From: Bacterioplanes sp965233665
Lineage (GTDB): Bacteria; Pseudomonadota; Gammaproteobacteria; Pseudomonadales; Oceanobacteraceae
Assembly (NCBI GenBank): GCA_965233665.1
Contig: CBDDTG010000005.1
Location: 62,001 to 126,000 of the forward strand
Direction: 5' to 3'
DNA: 64,000 nt
The notes beneath the pieces were generated by a model that did not search any database, was not told where the DNA came from, and saw nothing but the letters and a program-made list of their open reading frames with translations. A program made the translations under genes and the position numbers. This document shows, one piece after another, positions 1 to 9,161 of the stretch; position 1 is the stretch's first letter, and each line of letters opens with the position of its first letter.

Positions 1-93
1 CTGTGGCCTGGCAAAAGAGAGCGTCATGCTGTTGGTGTGCTGCTGTAACTGCGGCAAATTATCAGCCTGATAGGGGGATTGCATTTGGGTCAT
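1..93 (-). CDS. Possible N-terminus of a gene running off the window (partial)
   Basis: A reading frame of 31 codons starts with ATG at position 93 on the minus strand and stays open to the window edge. The start reads MTQMQSPYQADNL, and an in-frame alternative Met is the fourth codon. It would be divergent from yaaA, sharing the 94-146 gap. I see no clear ribosome binding site and do not recognise the peptide. An open frame of this length can occur by chance, so this is only a possibility. Confidence 0.3.
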   Translation of the reverse strand, partial: MTQMQSPYQADNLPQLQQHTNSMTLSFARPQ

Positions 94-146
94 GGGCGGG
101 CTGTCGTTATGATGAGCATCATTTAAAGACAAAGGAAATTTGCGCC

Positions 147-932
147 ATGTTAACGCTGCTTTCCCCGGCGAAAACGCTGGATTTTGACACGCCGCCCACC
201 ACGGACCAAGCCACCCAGCCGCGATTTTTAGACGACTCCGCTGCCTTAGTGGACGAGCTGAAGCAATTATCGCCCGGAGACATCGGTCAGCTGATGAAGC
301 TCAGCCCTAAGTTGGCTGACCTCAATGCGCAGCGCTTTGCCGACTGGCAGCTGCCGTTTACCGCAGAAAATGCCAAAGCGGCGATACTGGCGTTTAAAGG
401 CGATGTTTACACCGGCCTTGAGGCTGAGTCCTTCAACGAGTCGCAACTGGCGTTTGCCCAGCAGCATCTGCGTATGCTCAGCGGCTTGTATGGCGTGCTG
501 CGACCGTTGGATTTAATGCAACCCTACCGCTTAGAAATGGGCACTAAGTTTGCCAATCAGCGCGGCAAGGATTTATACGCCTTTTGGGGTGATCGCATTA
601 CCCAGTCGCTAAATGAAGAACTGGCGCAACACGACAACGCCGTGGTGGTGAATCTGGCGTCTAATGAGTACTTTAAAGCGGTGAAGCCAAAACAGCTGCA
701 AGCTGAGTTGATTACCCCGAACTTTAAAGACGAAAAGAATGGTCAATTTAAAATCATTAGTTTTTACGCCAAAAAAGCCCGTGGCATGATGGCGGCCTAC
801 ATGGTGCGTAACGCCATCGATACACCCGAAGCTTTGAAGGCTTTTGATGTCGCGGGTTATCGTTTTAGTGAGGAAGACAGTCGTGATAATGAATGGGTAT
901 TTAAACGCTATGAAAAGGACATTCCTGCTTAA
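147..932 (+). CDS. yaaA: YaaA family (DUF328/UPF0246) peroxide-stress protein
   Basis: The protein has 261 residues and starts MLTLLSPAKTLDF, the signature opening of the YaaA family. Further family blocks are NLASNEYFKAV near residue 170, KKARGMMAAYMVRN near 210, and the C-terminal DSRDNEWVFKR. In E. coli YaaA limits intracellular iron and DNA damage during hydrogen peroxide stress, and it is cytoplasmic. The ATG at 147 was chosen because AAAGGAAA lies just upstream (131-138) and the family starts here; the longer open frame upstream has no homologous character. Its 3' end overlaps the next gene by 23 bp, which suggests translational coupling. Confidence 0.93.
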   Translation: MLTLLSPAKTLDFDTPPTTDQATQPRFLDDSAALVDELKQLSPGDIGQLMKLSPKLADLNAQRFADWQLPFTAENAKAAILAFKGDVYTGLEAESFNESQLAFAQQHLRMLSGLYGVLRPLDLMQPYRLEMGTKFANQRGKDLYAFWGDRITQSLNEELAQHDNAVVVNLASNEYFKAVKPKQLQAELITPNFKDEKNGQFKIISFYAKKARGMMAAYMVRNAIDTPEALKAFDVAGYRFSEEDSRDNEWVFKRYEKDIPA

Positions 933-1494
933 ACCGTTGGCGCTGGTGGCTGCGGTCAGTGCTTTGAGTGGCTGTGTGCTGGCGCCACAAACCATCGAAC
1001 TAAACGACAGTGTGGCATTGGCCGCTGGCAACAGCGTGCCCAATCGCGATGCCTTGGTACGAGTGGTGGATCAGCGCTCAAAGTCTCCGGATTGGATTGG
1101 TCATCGTGGTGGTCGAGCACCAGAAAACTCGCCTTTATTGGTGAGTGGGTCGCTGGATACTGCCCTCAGCAAGCGCTTACAGGATTCACTGCGCCAGCTG
1201 GGCTTTGGCAGCGGCCCATTGCCGCCTTTGAAAGTGCAGCTCGACATTAACCAGTTTATGTACCAGTGCAATGAAGGCGTCATCGTCAATGAATGTGGTT
1301 TAGAGATCGAGCTGGAAGTCACGGTGATCGATGACGATGGCCGTTTTAGTAAGCCTTATCGACTGCGCCAGACGCGCGAGCTGGCGGTGTCGCCGGTGCA
1401 AGACTACAACCAGAAATGGATCAACGAAGCGCTGGATTCACTGTGGCAGCATATGTTTAGCGACGGCGAGCTACGCCGGGCGCTGGGGGCATAA
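910..1494 (+). CDS. YajG-like lipoprotein
   Basis: The 194-residue product begins MKRTFLLKPLALVAAVSALSGC, a type II signal peptide with lipobox LSGC, so the mature protein should be acylated on that Cys and sit on a membrane facing the periplasm. The rest contains paired beta-strand-like stretches (LVRVVDQR, LKVQLDINQF, LEIELEVTVIDDDG) typical of the YajG family of small outer membrane lipoproteins of unknown function. The start at 910 lies inside the end of yaaA in another frame, and an open frame upstream of it is not needed. The family assignment is by overall pattern and is less certain than the lipoprotein call. Confidence 0.75.
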   Translation: MKRTFLLKPLALVAAVSALSGCVLAPQTIELNDSVALAAGNSVPNRDALVRVVDQRSKSPDWIGHRGGRAPENSPLLVSGSLDTALSKRLQDSLRQLGFGSGPLPPLKVQLDINQFMYQCNEGVIVNECGLEIELEVTVIDDDGRFSKPYRLRQTRELAVSPVQDYNQKWINEALDSLWQHMFSDGELRRALGA

Positions 1495-1524
1495 AGCCGG
1501 TTATTCGATCCGTTAGATGGCAAA

Positions 1525-1546
1525 GAGCCGGTCAGCTGACCGGCTC
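1525..1546. terminator. Perfect 22-bp palindrome between convergent genes
   Basis: Positions 1525-1535 are the exact reverse complement of 1536-1546 (GAGCCGGTCAG and its complement). The element sits between the end of the lipoprotein gene and the end of csiV and includes the csiV stop codon. There is no T-run on the plus side and only a short one on the minus side, so it may end transcription in both directions, weakly, or act as an mRNA 3' stabiliser. Confidence 0.5.
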
Positions 1547-2320
1547 GCCATTGAGATCTTTGGCATCATTAATGGGAATGATCTTAATGATGGCGCCCAG
1601 CATCGGGTGATCGATGTAATGCCACTCACCCGAGCGCATGCGCCTGGCTTGGCGCACATTGGCCGCACGCAGCGGTATTAGCTCGGGTTGTTGGCTGGCC
1701 AAGCTGCGTTGGTAGCGCTCGGCTGTTAGATCTTTGCTCAGCTCGCTGGCCAGCACTTGGGTGCGGCCCAGCAAATCTTGCCGCTGCTTGTAGTGCTGCA
1801 CCACCAAGTCGGTGGTGAAATGCAGGTAGCGGCTGAGGTAAATCGATACCGTACCGCGAATGTCCATGCTCAAATCGCCATCCACGCGAATGCTCAACGG
1901 ATGCTGGATGGCGTTGTCTTGCTCTTGCACCGGCTCAACCCAGGCTTTGTGATACACCAGCTGCATGTCTTTGCGCCAGCGAATGCGCGCCGCTGGGTCG
2001 TCTAGCTCGTAGACAGTGCTTTCGGTTAACGCCGGTGGCCATTTGGCTTCGGGCACTGGCAGTACGCCAAAGCGCGACAGCAGTGCCTGATTAGGCTGGT
2101 CGCCGCCGTCGGCACTCAGCCACCAATTGACGCTGGCTGGATCGTCTGGCAGTGCCAGCGGAATCGGGCTGTCGATGGCAACGGGCCATTGCTCGCTGTC
2201 TTGACTGGCTTGATCAAGGTAGGCCACCAGCATCAGCTCAATGCGATACCAGGGCGTGGCCTGGGCTTGTGAAGAGAGCAATAGCAAACACGCCAAAGCG
2301 CAGAAAATCAGCCGGTTCAC
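1532..2320 (-). CDS. csiV: CsiV-like periplasmic protein
   Basis: The 262-residue protein starts with a Sec signal peptide (MNRLIFCALACLLLLSSQAQA, cleavage likely after AQA) followed by TPWYRIELMLVAYLDQ, the characteristic start of the mature CsiV family. Tryptophan-rich middle and C-terminal segments (GEWHYIDHPMLGAIIKI) also fit. Homologues in Pseudomonas and Shewanella sit directly after mfd, as here; its start overlaps the mfd stop by 4 bp (2317-2320), so it is the second gene of an mfd-csiV operon. CsiV was named for a peptidoglycan-binding role in cell-shape integrity in Shewanella; the role here is inferred. Confidence 0.8.
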   Translation of the reverse strand: MNRLIFCALACLLLLSSQAQATPWYRIELMLVAYLDQASQDSEQWPVAIDSPIPLALPDDPASVNWWLSADGGDQPNQALLSRFGVLPVPEAKWPPALTESTVYELDDPAARIRWRKDMQLVYHKAWVEPVQEQDNAIQHPLSIRVDGDLSMDIRGTVSIYLSRYLHFTTDLVVQHYKQRQDLLGRTQVLASELSKDLTAERYQRSLASQQPELIPLRAANVRQARRMRSGEWHYIDHPMLGAIIKIIPINDAKDLNGEPVS

Positions 2321-5300
2321 GCGTTAGGGTCCTTTTGTAACTCGGTCAGTACCTGGTCGATGACACTGAAACGGCCGTCGATACTGCTCATATTAAAGAA
2401 GAAACGCAAGCTGTGGCCGCCCTCTAACTTGTAGTGTTGTGGCTGAGTTTGCACTAAGCGCACCAGCACAAAGGGGTCGACCTGGGTATCGGCGGCAAAC
2501 TCGATGCGCCCAGCGTCGCTGCCGGCATCCAATTTACGGATGCCCATGGGTTGCAGTCGCAGTTTTAAACTGGTCTGGCGGAACAGATTTTTTACCGCAT
2601 CGGGCAACAAGCCGAAGCGGTCGATCATTTCTACCTGTAACTCTTTCAGTTCGGTGTTGTCGTTAGCGCTGGCAATGCGCTTATACAGAGTTAAGCGGCT
2701 GTTGACGTCGGGCAGGTAATCCTCCGGAATCAGCGCCTGAAGGTGCAGGTTAACCTCGGCGCCAGTGTTGAGGGTTAAATCCACCGACGGTGTTTTGCCC
2801 GACTTCATGGCTTTAACCGCTTGCTCTAGCATTTCCATATAAAGGGTGAAACCAATGGTTTCGATCTGGCCGCTTTGCTCTTCCCCTAATAACTCACCGG
2901 CGCCACGAATTTCTAAATCATGGGTGGCGAGCATAAAGCCAGCCCCCAAATCTTGTGCGGCGCTGATGGCATCGAGGCGTTTTTCGGCGTCTTTGGTGAG
3001 CTTTTTATCCGGTGTTAATAAATAAGCATACGCCTGGTGGTGCGAGCGACCGACCCGGCCACGCAGTTGATGCAGCTGCGCCAGACCAAATTTATCGGCG
3101 CGTTCAATAATAATGGTATTGGCCGAAGGCACGTCGATGCCGGTTTCGACGATGGTGGTGCACACCAGGACGTTAAAACGTTTGTGATAAAAATCACTCA
3201 TCACGTTTTCCAGCTCACGCTCGGACATTTGCCCATGGGCGACGCCAATGCGTGCTTCGGGAATGGCTTCGCTCAGCTCGCGCGCGGTTTTGTCGATGCT
3301 TTTGACTTCATTGTGCAGGTAGTACACCTGACCGCCGCGTAATATTTCCCGCAAAATCGCTTCTTTAATGGTGGGGCCGTCGTGCTGGCGCACAAAGGTT
3401 TTTACGCTCAAGCGCTTGGCCGGAGGCGTGGCGATAATGGATAAATCACGAATCGCCGCCATCGACATATTTAACGTACGCGGAATCGGCGTGGCGGTGA
3501 GGGTTAAAATATCCACTTCCGCACGCAGCGATTTAATGCGCTCTTTTTGCTGCACGCCAAAGCGGTGTTCTTCATCGATGATTAATAAGCCTAAGTGATC
3601 AAACTTCACATCTTTTTGCAGCAGTTTATGTGTGCCAACCACAATGTCGGTTTTGCCTTCCAGCATGCGATCCAGCGCCGCTTGCGTGTCTTTGGCGGAA
3701 TTAAAGCGCGATAACACATCCACCTTCACCGGCCACTCGGCGAAGCGGTCGGCAAAGTTTTCATAGTGTTGCTGGGCCAGCAGGGTGGTGGGCACCAAAA
3801 CGGCCACTTGCTTGCCACTTTGCACGGCTAAGAACGCCGCGCGCATGGCGACTTCGGTTTTGCCAAAGCCAACATCGCCGCACACCAGGCGGTCCATGGG
3901 GCGGGAAGAGCACATGTCTTTAATAACAGCGTCGATGGCGGCTTGTTGATCGGGGGTTTCTTCAAACGGAAACGCAGCGGAAAAGCGTTCATAGTCTTGC
4001 TCGGGGGCGTCAAAGGCGAAGCCTTTGCGCGCCTCGCGACGGGCGTAAACGTCGAGCAGCTCGGCAGCGGTGTCGCGAATTTTCTCTGCCGCTTTGCGCT
4101 TGGCCTGTGCCCATTTTTCAGTGCCTAGTTTATTTAGCGGTGCCTGGCTGCCATCGCCGCCGCCGTAGCGAGAAATTAAATGCAGCGATGATACGGGTAC
4201 GTATAAATTGGCGCCGCCGGAATACTCGAGTTTTAAAAATTCGTTAACCTCACCGCCGGCATCCAACGTTTCCAGCCCTAAATAGCGGCCAACGCCGTGA
4301 TCCAAGTGCACCACCGGAGTGCCTGGCTGCAATTCGGATAAATCACGTACCACCAGTTCGGCGTCGGTACGCTGTTTTTGGCGGCGACGGCGTTGTTGAA
4401 TGCGCTGGCCAAATAGCTGGTTTTCCGTCACCAGTGCCAAGGGCGGCTGGCCGTCTGGCTCGGTGAGGATAACGACGCCTTGCTCCAGTGGCGCGACGAC
4501 AATGCCTAAAGACGCAGGGTCGTTGGCGGCATCGGCCCAGTTGTCGAATTCGTCTGGCACCAGCTTGGCGCGGCGCAACAGGTCTTTGAGGGCTTCGCGC
4601 CGGCCTGCCGATTCCACGCAAAAGCGCACGCGTCGCGGTTGCTCTTGCAACCAATGTTGCAGGCGCTGCAGTGGCTGCTCCAAGCGGCTGTCGGTGCTGA
4701 TGTCAGGCAGGGGTTGGGTGGCAAAGGCGACGGCGCCAGCGCGTTCGGGCAGGTTTTGTTGATGCCACTGGATGCGCGGGTGCTCGTTTAGCGCGGTGAA
4801 CAGCTGGTCGGTGGCGAGAAACAGCTCCGCGGGCGGCAAAATAGGGCGCTGGCGATCGTAGCGTCGGCTTTCATAGCGTTGCTCGACTTCCTGGCGAAAT
4901 TGCTGAGCCGCGGTTTCCAGCTCAGCATCGTGAATGATCAGAGTTTGCTTGGGCAGGTGGTCAAACAGGCTGCCCAGTGGGTCAGCAAAAAACAGCGGTA
5001 AATAGTATTCCACCCCTGGTGGGGCGATGCCGTTGCTGACGTCGGTGTAGACGCTGCTGGATTTTGGGTCTTGCTCAAAAAAGTCAAACCAGCGGCTTTT
5101 AAATAAGCGCATGGCGGCTTTATCGAGCGGGAATTCGCGCGCCGGCAAAATGCGAATTTGCTCAACGGTATCTATGGTGCGCTGGCTGTCTGGGTCGAAG
5201 GTGCGCAGGCTTTCGACTTCGTCATCAAACAGCTCAACCCGAAACGGCAAGCTTTGGCCCATCGGGAAAATATCCATAATGGCGCCGCGCACGGCATATT

Positions 5301-5853
5301 CACCATGTTCATATACGGTATCAACACAGTGGTAGCCGGCCGTTTCTAATTGCAGGCGTGTATTGTCGACATCAAACCGAGCGCCGACGTCGAGGGCAAA
5401 GCTTTGGCCTTGATAAAAGCTCGCCGGTGGCAAGCGGTGTAGTAGGGTGCTGATGGGCAAAATCAATACACCGTGGCGGGTGTCTTGCAGTTGCGCCAGC
5501 GTCGCTAAGCGCTGCGAGATGATGTCTTGGTGCGGCGAGAACACGTCGTAGGGCAAGATTTCCCAATCTGGGAAGTGCAATACCGGTAACTGGCTGGCAA
5601 AAAAGCGCAGTTCGTCTTCTAGGCGTAAGGCGCTGCTGGTGTCGGTGGTGATGACCAGCGTCAGGCCGGTTCGCGTCGTGGCCGCTTCAGCGATGGCCAG
5701 TGCTTGGCTGGCGCCCTCAAGCTGACCCCAGAAGCGGCGTTCGCCGGCACGGCTTGGAAGTTCTGGCTGCAATAACAGAGGTTGGTTGGCAGACACCACG
5801 CGGGCAAGCTCCTTGCTGGATGACAAAAGGGCGCTCAGTGTACCGAAACTCAC
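2317..5853 (-). CDS. mfd: Transcription-repair coupling factor Mfd
   Basis: The protein is full length (1178 residues). It has an N-terminal UvrB-like module (roughly 1-340), the RNA polymerase interacting domain around 500-570 (VVHLDHGVGRYLGLE), and a RecG-like translocase with Walker A GDVGFGKTE, DEEH box IIDEEHRFGVQQ and LRGRVGRS. A C-terminal TRCF domain follows. Mfd pushes stalled RNA polymerase off lesions and recruits UvrA for transcription-coupled repair in the cytoplasm. It is transcribed divergently from gap, with about 115 bp between the two starts, and is followed by csiV with a 4-bp overlap. Confidence 0.98.
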   Translation of the reverse strand: MSFGTLSALLSSSKELARVVSANQPLLLQPELPSRAGERRFWGQLEGASQALAIAEAATTRTGLTLVITTDTSSALRLEDELRFFASQLPVLHFPDWEILPYDVFSPHQDIISQRLATLAQLQDTRHGVLILPISTLLHRLPPASFYQGQSFALDVGARFDVDNTRLQLETAGYHCVDTVYEHGEYAVRGAIMDIFPMGQSLPFRVELFDDEVESLRTFDPDSQRTIDTVEQIRILPAREFPLDKAAMRLFKSRWFDFFEQDPKSSSVYTDVSNGIAPPGVEYYLPLFFADPLGSLFDHLPKQTLIIHDAELETAAQQFRQEVEQRYESRRYDRQRPILPPAELFLATDQLFTALNEHPRIQWHQQNLPERAGAVAFATQPLPDISTDSRLEQPLQRLQHWLQEQPRRVRFCVESAGRREALKDLLRRAKLVPDEFDNWADAANDPASLGIVVAPLEQGVVILTEPDGQPPLALVTENQLFGQRIQQRRRRQKQRTDAELVVRDLSELQPGTPVVHLDHGVGRYLGLETLDAGGEVNEFLKLEYSGGANLYVPVSSLHLISRYGGGDGSQAPLNKLGTEKWAQAKRKAAEKIRDTAAELLDVYARREARKGFAFDAPEQDYERFSAAFPFEETPDQQAAIDAVIKDMCSSRPMDRLVCGDVGFGKTEVAMRAAFLAVQSGKQVAVLVPTTLLAQQHYENFADRFAEWPVKVDVLSRFNSAKDTQAALDRMLEGKTDIVVGTHKLLQKDVKFDHLGLLIIDEEHRFGVQQKERIKSLRAEVDILTLTATPIPRTLNMSMAAIRDLSIIATPPAKRLSVKTFVRQHDGPTIKEAILREILRGGQVYYLHNEVKSIDKTARELSEAIPEARIGVAHGQMSERELENVMSDFYHKRFNVLVCTTIVETGIDVPSANTIIIERADKFGLAQLHQLRGRVGRSHHQAYAYLLTPDKKLTKDAEKRLDAISAAQDLGAGFMLATHDLEIRGAGELLGEEQSGQIETIGFTLYMEMLEQAVKAMKSGKTPSVDLTLNTGAEVNLHLQALIPEDYLPDVNSRLTLYKRIASANDNTELKELQVEMIDRFGLLPDAVKNLFRQTSLKLRLQPMGIRKLDAGSDAGRIEFAADTQVDPFVLVRLVQTQPQHYKLEGGHSLRFFFNMSSIDGRFSVIDQVLTELQKDPNA

Positions 5854-5968
5854 CGAGCGCCGCGATGCAGCGCATCACTTGCGGCAACACACAATTGTGA
5901 ATCCTGCATGACACGGGCATAATGTGCGCCCCGAATTTGCCATTAATTTGTTTAACGGAAGGTGTGCC

Positions 5969-7414
5969 GTGAGCCAAGACATGCGTGAAGCCTGTTTGAA
6001 GGACTGGATGGAGCGTGAATCCATTGCTGAGTCCATGATTCCACTGATCGGTGGTTTGTACCGTCAAAACAACGTCGTCACGGCGCTGTACGGTCGCCCA
6101 GTCATTAACCGTTCTGTGATTGAGTTGATCAAGGCGCATCGCTTTGTTCGCCATATGGAGAACGAAGAGCTGTCGGTACACGACACCTACCCAGTATTGA
6201 AAGCCATGAGCGAGCTGAACATCGCCCGTGCGCATGTTGACATCGGCAAACTGGCGGTCAAGTTCCGCAAAGAAGGCGAAGGTCGCGACGTTAAAGAGTT
6301 CGTTGCCGATGAACTCAAAGACATCATGGGTCAGTCACCTGCCGAAGGCGAAGACCGTGATGTGGTGCTGTATGGCTTTGGCCGTATTGGTCGTTTGCTG
6401 GCGCGCATTCTGGTAGAAAAATCCGGCGGTGATAACGGCTTGCGTTTGCGTGCGATCGTTGTGCGTCGCGGCAAGGGTGATGACTTGGTTAAGCGTGCTA
6501 GCTTGCTGCGTCGTGACTCAGTACACGGTACTTTTAGAGGTACCTTGAGCATTGATGAAGAAAACGAAGCCATCATTGCTAACGGCAACTACATCAAGGT
6601 GATTTACGCCAACAACCCGGCTGAAATCGATTACACCCAATACGGCATCAACAATGCCCTGGTGATCGATAACACAGGTGTATGGCGTGACGAAGACGGC
6701 CTGGGCCAGCACCTGCAGGCCAAAGGCACCGCGCGCGTATTGCTGACAGCGCCGGGCAAAGGCGATCTGAAAAACATCGTTTACGGCATCAATAATGGCG
6801 ATATCGACAGCAGCGACAAGATTTTGTCTGCGGCGTCTTGCACCACCAACGCTATTACGCCGGTATTGAAAGTGATGTACGACCGCTTTGGTATTCAAAG
6901 TGGCCACGTTGAAACCGTGCACTCGTACACCAATGACCAAAACTTGATCGACAACTACCACAAAGGTGACCGTCGTGGCCGCAGTGCGCCACTGAACATG
7001 GTGATCACAGAAACGGGCGCGGCTAAGGCCGTTGCTAAAGCGCTGCCAGAGCTGAAAGGCAAGCTGACCGGCAACGCGATTCGCGTGCCAACGCCGAACG
7101 TTTCTATGGCGATTCTGTCACTCAACTTGAGCAAAGAAGTAAGTGTGGACGAAGTTAATGACTTCCTGCGTGAGCAGTCACTGCATTCAGAGCTGCAAAA
7201 GCAGATCGATTGGGTCAACTCGCCAGAAGTGGTTTCTACAGACTTTGTCGGCAACAGCCACGCGGGCATCGTTGATGCTCAGGCCACTATCGTGAATGGC
7301 CAACACGTTAATCTGTACGTTTGGTACGACAACGAATACGGCTACAGCCGTCAGGTGGTGCGCATCGCCCAGCAAGTGTGCGGTGTTAATTACGCGACCT
7401 ACCCGGCGCGTTAA
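5969..7414 (+). CDS. gap: Long-form glyceraldehyde-3-phosphate dehydrogenase
   Basis: The 481-residue enzyme is longer than the usual 330-residue GAPDH because of an N-terminal extension of about 125 residues (CLKDWMERESIAESMIPLIG and on). This is the same architecture as the Pseudomonas Gap encoded next to mfd. The Rossmann part begins at VVLYGFGRIGRLLAR, and the catalytic Cys is in SAASCTTNAITPV. It interconverts glyceraldehyde-3-phosphate and 1,3-bisphosphoglycerate in the cytoplasm; whether it works in glycolysis or gluconeogenesis cannot be told from sequence. The GTG at 5969 was chosen because GGAAGG (5958-5963) is well placed before it. The next in-frame ATG is at 5981. A strong terminator follows. 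Confidence 0.93.
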   Translation: MSQDMREACLKDWMERESIAESMIPLIGGLYRQNNVVTALYGRPVINRSVIELIKAHRFVRHMENEELSVHDTYPVLKAMSELNIARAHVDIGKLAVKFRKEGEGRDVKEFVADELKDIMGQSPAEGEDRDVVLYGFGRIGRLLARILVEKSGGDNGLRLRAIVVRRGKGDDLVKRASLLRRDSVHGTFRGTLSIDEENEAIIANGNYIKVIYANNPAEIDYTQYGINNALVIDNTGVWRDEDGLGQHLQAKGTARVLLTAPGKGDLKNIVYGINNGDIDSSDKILSAASCTTNAITPVLKVMYDRFGIQSGHVETVHSYTNDQNLIDNYHKGDRRGRSAPLNMVITETGAAKAVAKALPELKGKLTGNAIRVPTPNVSMAILSLNLSKEVSVDEVNDFLREQSLHSELQKQIDWVNSPEVVSTDFVGNSHAGIVDAQATIVNGQHVNLYVWYDNEYGYSRQVVRIAQQVCGVNYATYPAR

Positions 7415-7421
7415 GCGATCC

Positions 7422-7454
7422 AAAAAGCCGCTGCCTGTGCAGCGGCTTTTTTTT
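7422..7454 (+). terminator. Rho-independent terminator after gap
   Basis: The stem AGCCGCTGC (7426-7434) pairs with GCAGCGGCT (7439-7447) around a CTGT loop and is followed by seven T residues. It lies 8 bp after the gap stop codon. Confidence 0.93.
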
Positions 7455-7478
7455 GGCTAAGCTTCGGGCATTCATAAG

Positions 7479-7533
7479 CGAGCAAAGAACAGTTGAGTGC
7501 GACTAAGGTATGAACTCAGGTGTTCTTTGCTTG
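7479..7533. repeat. Long inverted repeat / hairpin between gap and nqrA
   Basis: AGCAAAGAAC (7481-7490) is exactly complementary to 7522-7531, with one further pair inside. A 2x2 internal loop and a second 5-bp stem (TGAGT 7494-7498 with ACTCA 7514-7518) follow, leaving a 15-nt loop. It lies after the gap terminator and about 290 bp before nqrA. There is no T-run, so it is not a second terminator. It could be an operator-like site or a folded transcript; function unknown. Confidence 0.6.
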
Positions 7534-7649
7534 TTGGGTTAAGCCAATCGAGCACTGCTGGCGCCGATATCGGTTCTACTCCTTTTACCGGGTGCGAACT
7601 AGCCCGGATTATGGCCCTTGGTGCGGTGGATTCTTGGCTCACCCGTCTT

Positions 7650-7655
7650 TATAAT
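7650..7655 (+). promoter_or_regulatory. Candidate -10 element for the nqr operon
   Basis: A perfect TATAAT lies 170 bp upstream of nqrA, but no good -35 hexamer is found 16-18 bp before it (TGGATT is the best). If real, it leaves a leader of about 165 nt. The 7415-7824 gap holds no gene that I can support. Confidence 0.3.
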
Positions 7656-7824
7656 TAGCGCGATTTTTAACTTGGGAAATGAGTCCAAGTGCTTGTTTCC
7701 AGTGCAAAAACACGGTCTTTATCGTGACGCACCTCGAACTCTCTGTGCTAGGGGGAGTCTGGCGTGCGATTTTTTTGTACATGGGAGATGCGCATCTTGA
7801 GGCAATTGTGATTAGGCGAGGCAT

Positions 7825-9159
7825 ATGATCAACATCAAGAAAGGTCTTGACTTGCCCATCACCGGTAGCCCTGAACAAGCCATTTATGATGGCCCTGCTA
7901 TCAGCGAAGTCGCTGTGCTCGGGCCGGATTACGTCGGGATGAAGCCGACGATGGAAGTTCAGGTCGGTGATCGGGTGAAAAAAGGCCAGGTGTTATTCAC
8001 CGATAAAAAGACTGACGGTGTCCAGTACACCGCACCCGCCGCTGGCGTGATCAATGCGGTTAACCGCGGTGAGCGCCGACGTTTTTTGTCTGTCGTGATT
8101 GGCGTTGAAGGTGATGAAGAAATTACCTTTGATAGCTACAGCGCAGAGCAACTCAGCTCTCTGACAGCCGAGCAGGTAGAGAATAATCTGGTTAAGTCTG
8201 GATTGTGGACAGCACTGCGTGCACGTCCGTTCTCTCGTACTCCGGCTTTGGGCAGTCGTCCACAGGCCATTTTCGTAAATGCCATGGATACCAATCCGTT
8301 GGCAGCTGATCCTGCTTTAGTGATCGGTGAGCAGCGAGAAGCATTTGCCAATGGTTTGAAGGTTCTGAAGCCTTTGACAGAAGGCACTTTGTTTGTGTGC
8401 AAAGCCCCCGGTGCTGACATTCCAACGGCCGGTGTGGAGCAGACTGAAGAGTTTGCCGGGCCGCACCCGGCAGGTCTGAGTGGTACGCATATTCACCACC
8501 TACACCCTGTGAGCGAAAAGCGCACGGTATGGACAGTTGGCTATCAAGATGTCATTGCCATTGGCCATTTGTTTGCCACCGGCAGCTTGTACAGCCAACG
8601 CGTGGTCTCTCTGGCTGGACCTCAGGTGACTAAGCCGCGCTTAGTGCGCGTACCCGAAGGCGCCAGCTTGCAGGAGCTGACCGCAGGTGAGCTGCTGGAC
8701 GATGAGAACCGCATCATCTCGGGTTCTGTTTTTGGTGGCCGCACCGCAGCGGGTGCCGAAGGATTCTTGGGACGCTTCCATAATCAGGTGTCTGTGCTGC
8801 GCGAAGGGCGTGATCGTCCCATGTTCCACTACTTCCGCGCCGGCAATGATCGCTTCTCGGTGATGCCGATCTACATCTCTAAGCTGATGAACAAATTGTT
8901 CCCGTTCAGTACCAGCACCAACGGCAGTGAACGTGCCATGGTGCCAGTAGGGGCGTACGAAAAAATCATGCCGCTGGATGTATTACCGACACAGTTGCTG
9001 CGTGCACTGATTGTTGAGGATATGGAAACGGCAATCGCACTGGGTGCATTGGAGCTGGAAGAAGAAGATCTGGCACTGTGCAGTTTCGTTTGCCCAGGCA
9101 AGTACGAGTACGGCCCGATCCTGCGTAAGAATTTAACGCGAATTGAGGCGGAGGGTTGA
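7825..9159 (+). CDS. nqrA: Na+-translocating NADH:quinone reductase subunit A
   Basis: The 444-residue product starts MINIKKGLDLPITGSPEQ, the typical NqrA start, and contains the lipoyl-like block VQVGDRVKKGQVLFTDKK near residue 45. NqrA is the peripheral cytoplasmic-face subunit of the Na+-NQR complex, which oxidises NADH, reduces ubiquinone and exports Na+. It is the first gene of a tightly packed six-gene operon; the ATG is preceded by AGGCGAGG. Its length is normal for the family. Confidence 0.97.
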   Translation: MINIKKGLDLPITGSPEQAIYDGPAISEVAVLGPDYVGMKPTMEVQVGDRVKKGQVLFTDKKTDGVQYTAPAAGVINAVNRGERRRFLSVVIGVEGDEEITFDSYSAEQLSSLTAEQVENNLVKSGLWTALRARPFSRTPALGSRPQAIFVNAMDTNPLAADPALVIGEQREAFANGLKVLKPLTEGTLFVCKAPGADIPTAGVEQTEEFAGPHPAGLSGTHIHHLHPVSEKRTVWTVGYQDVIAIGHLFATGSLYSQRVVSLAGPQVTKPRLVRVPEGASLQELTAGELLDDENRIISGSVFGGRTAAGAEGFLGRFHNQVSVLREGRDRPMFHYFRAGNDRFSVMPIYISKLMNKLFPFSTSTNGSERAMVPVGAYEKIMPLDVLPTQLLRALIVEDMETAIALGALELEEEDLALCSFVCPGKYEYGPILRKNLTRIEAEG

Positions 9160-9161
9160 TT

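Noticed and set aside
7770..7800. TGTACA upstream of nqrA as a second LitR-like site
   Set aside because: No matching half-site occurs 12 bp away on either side.
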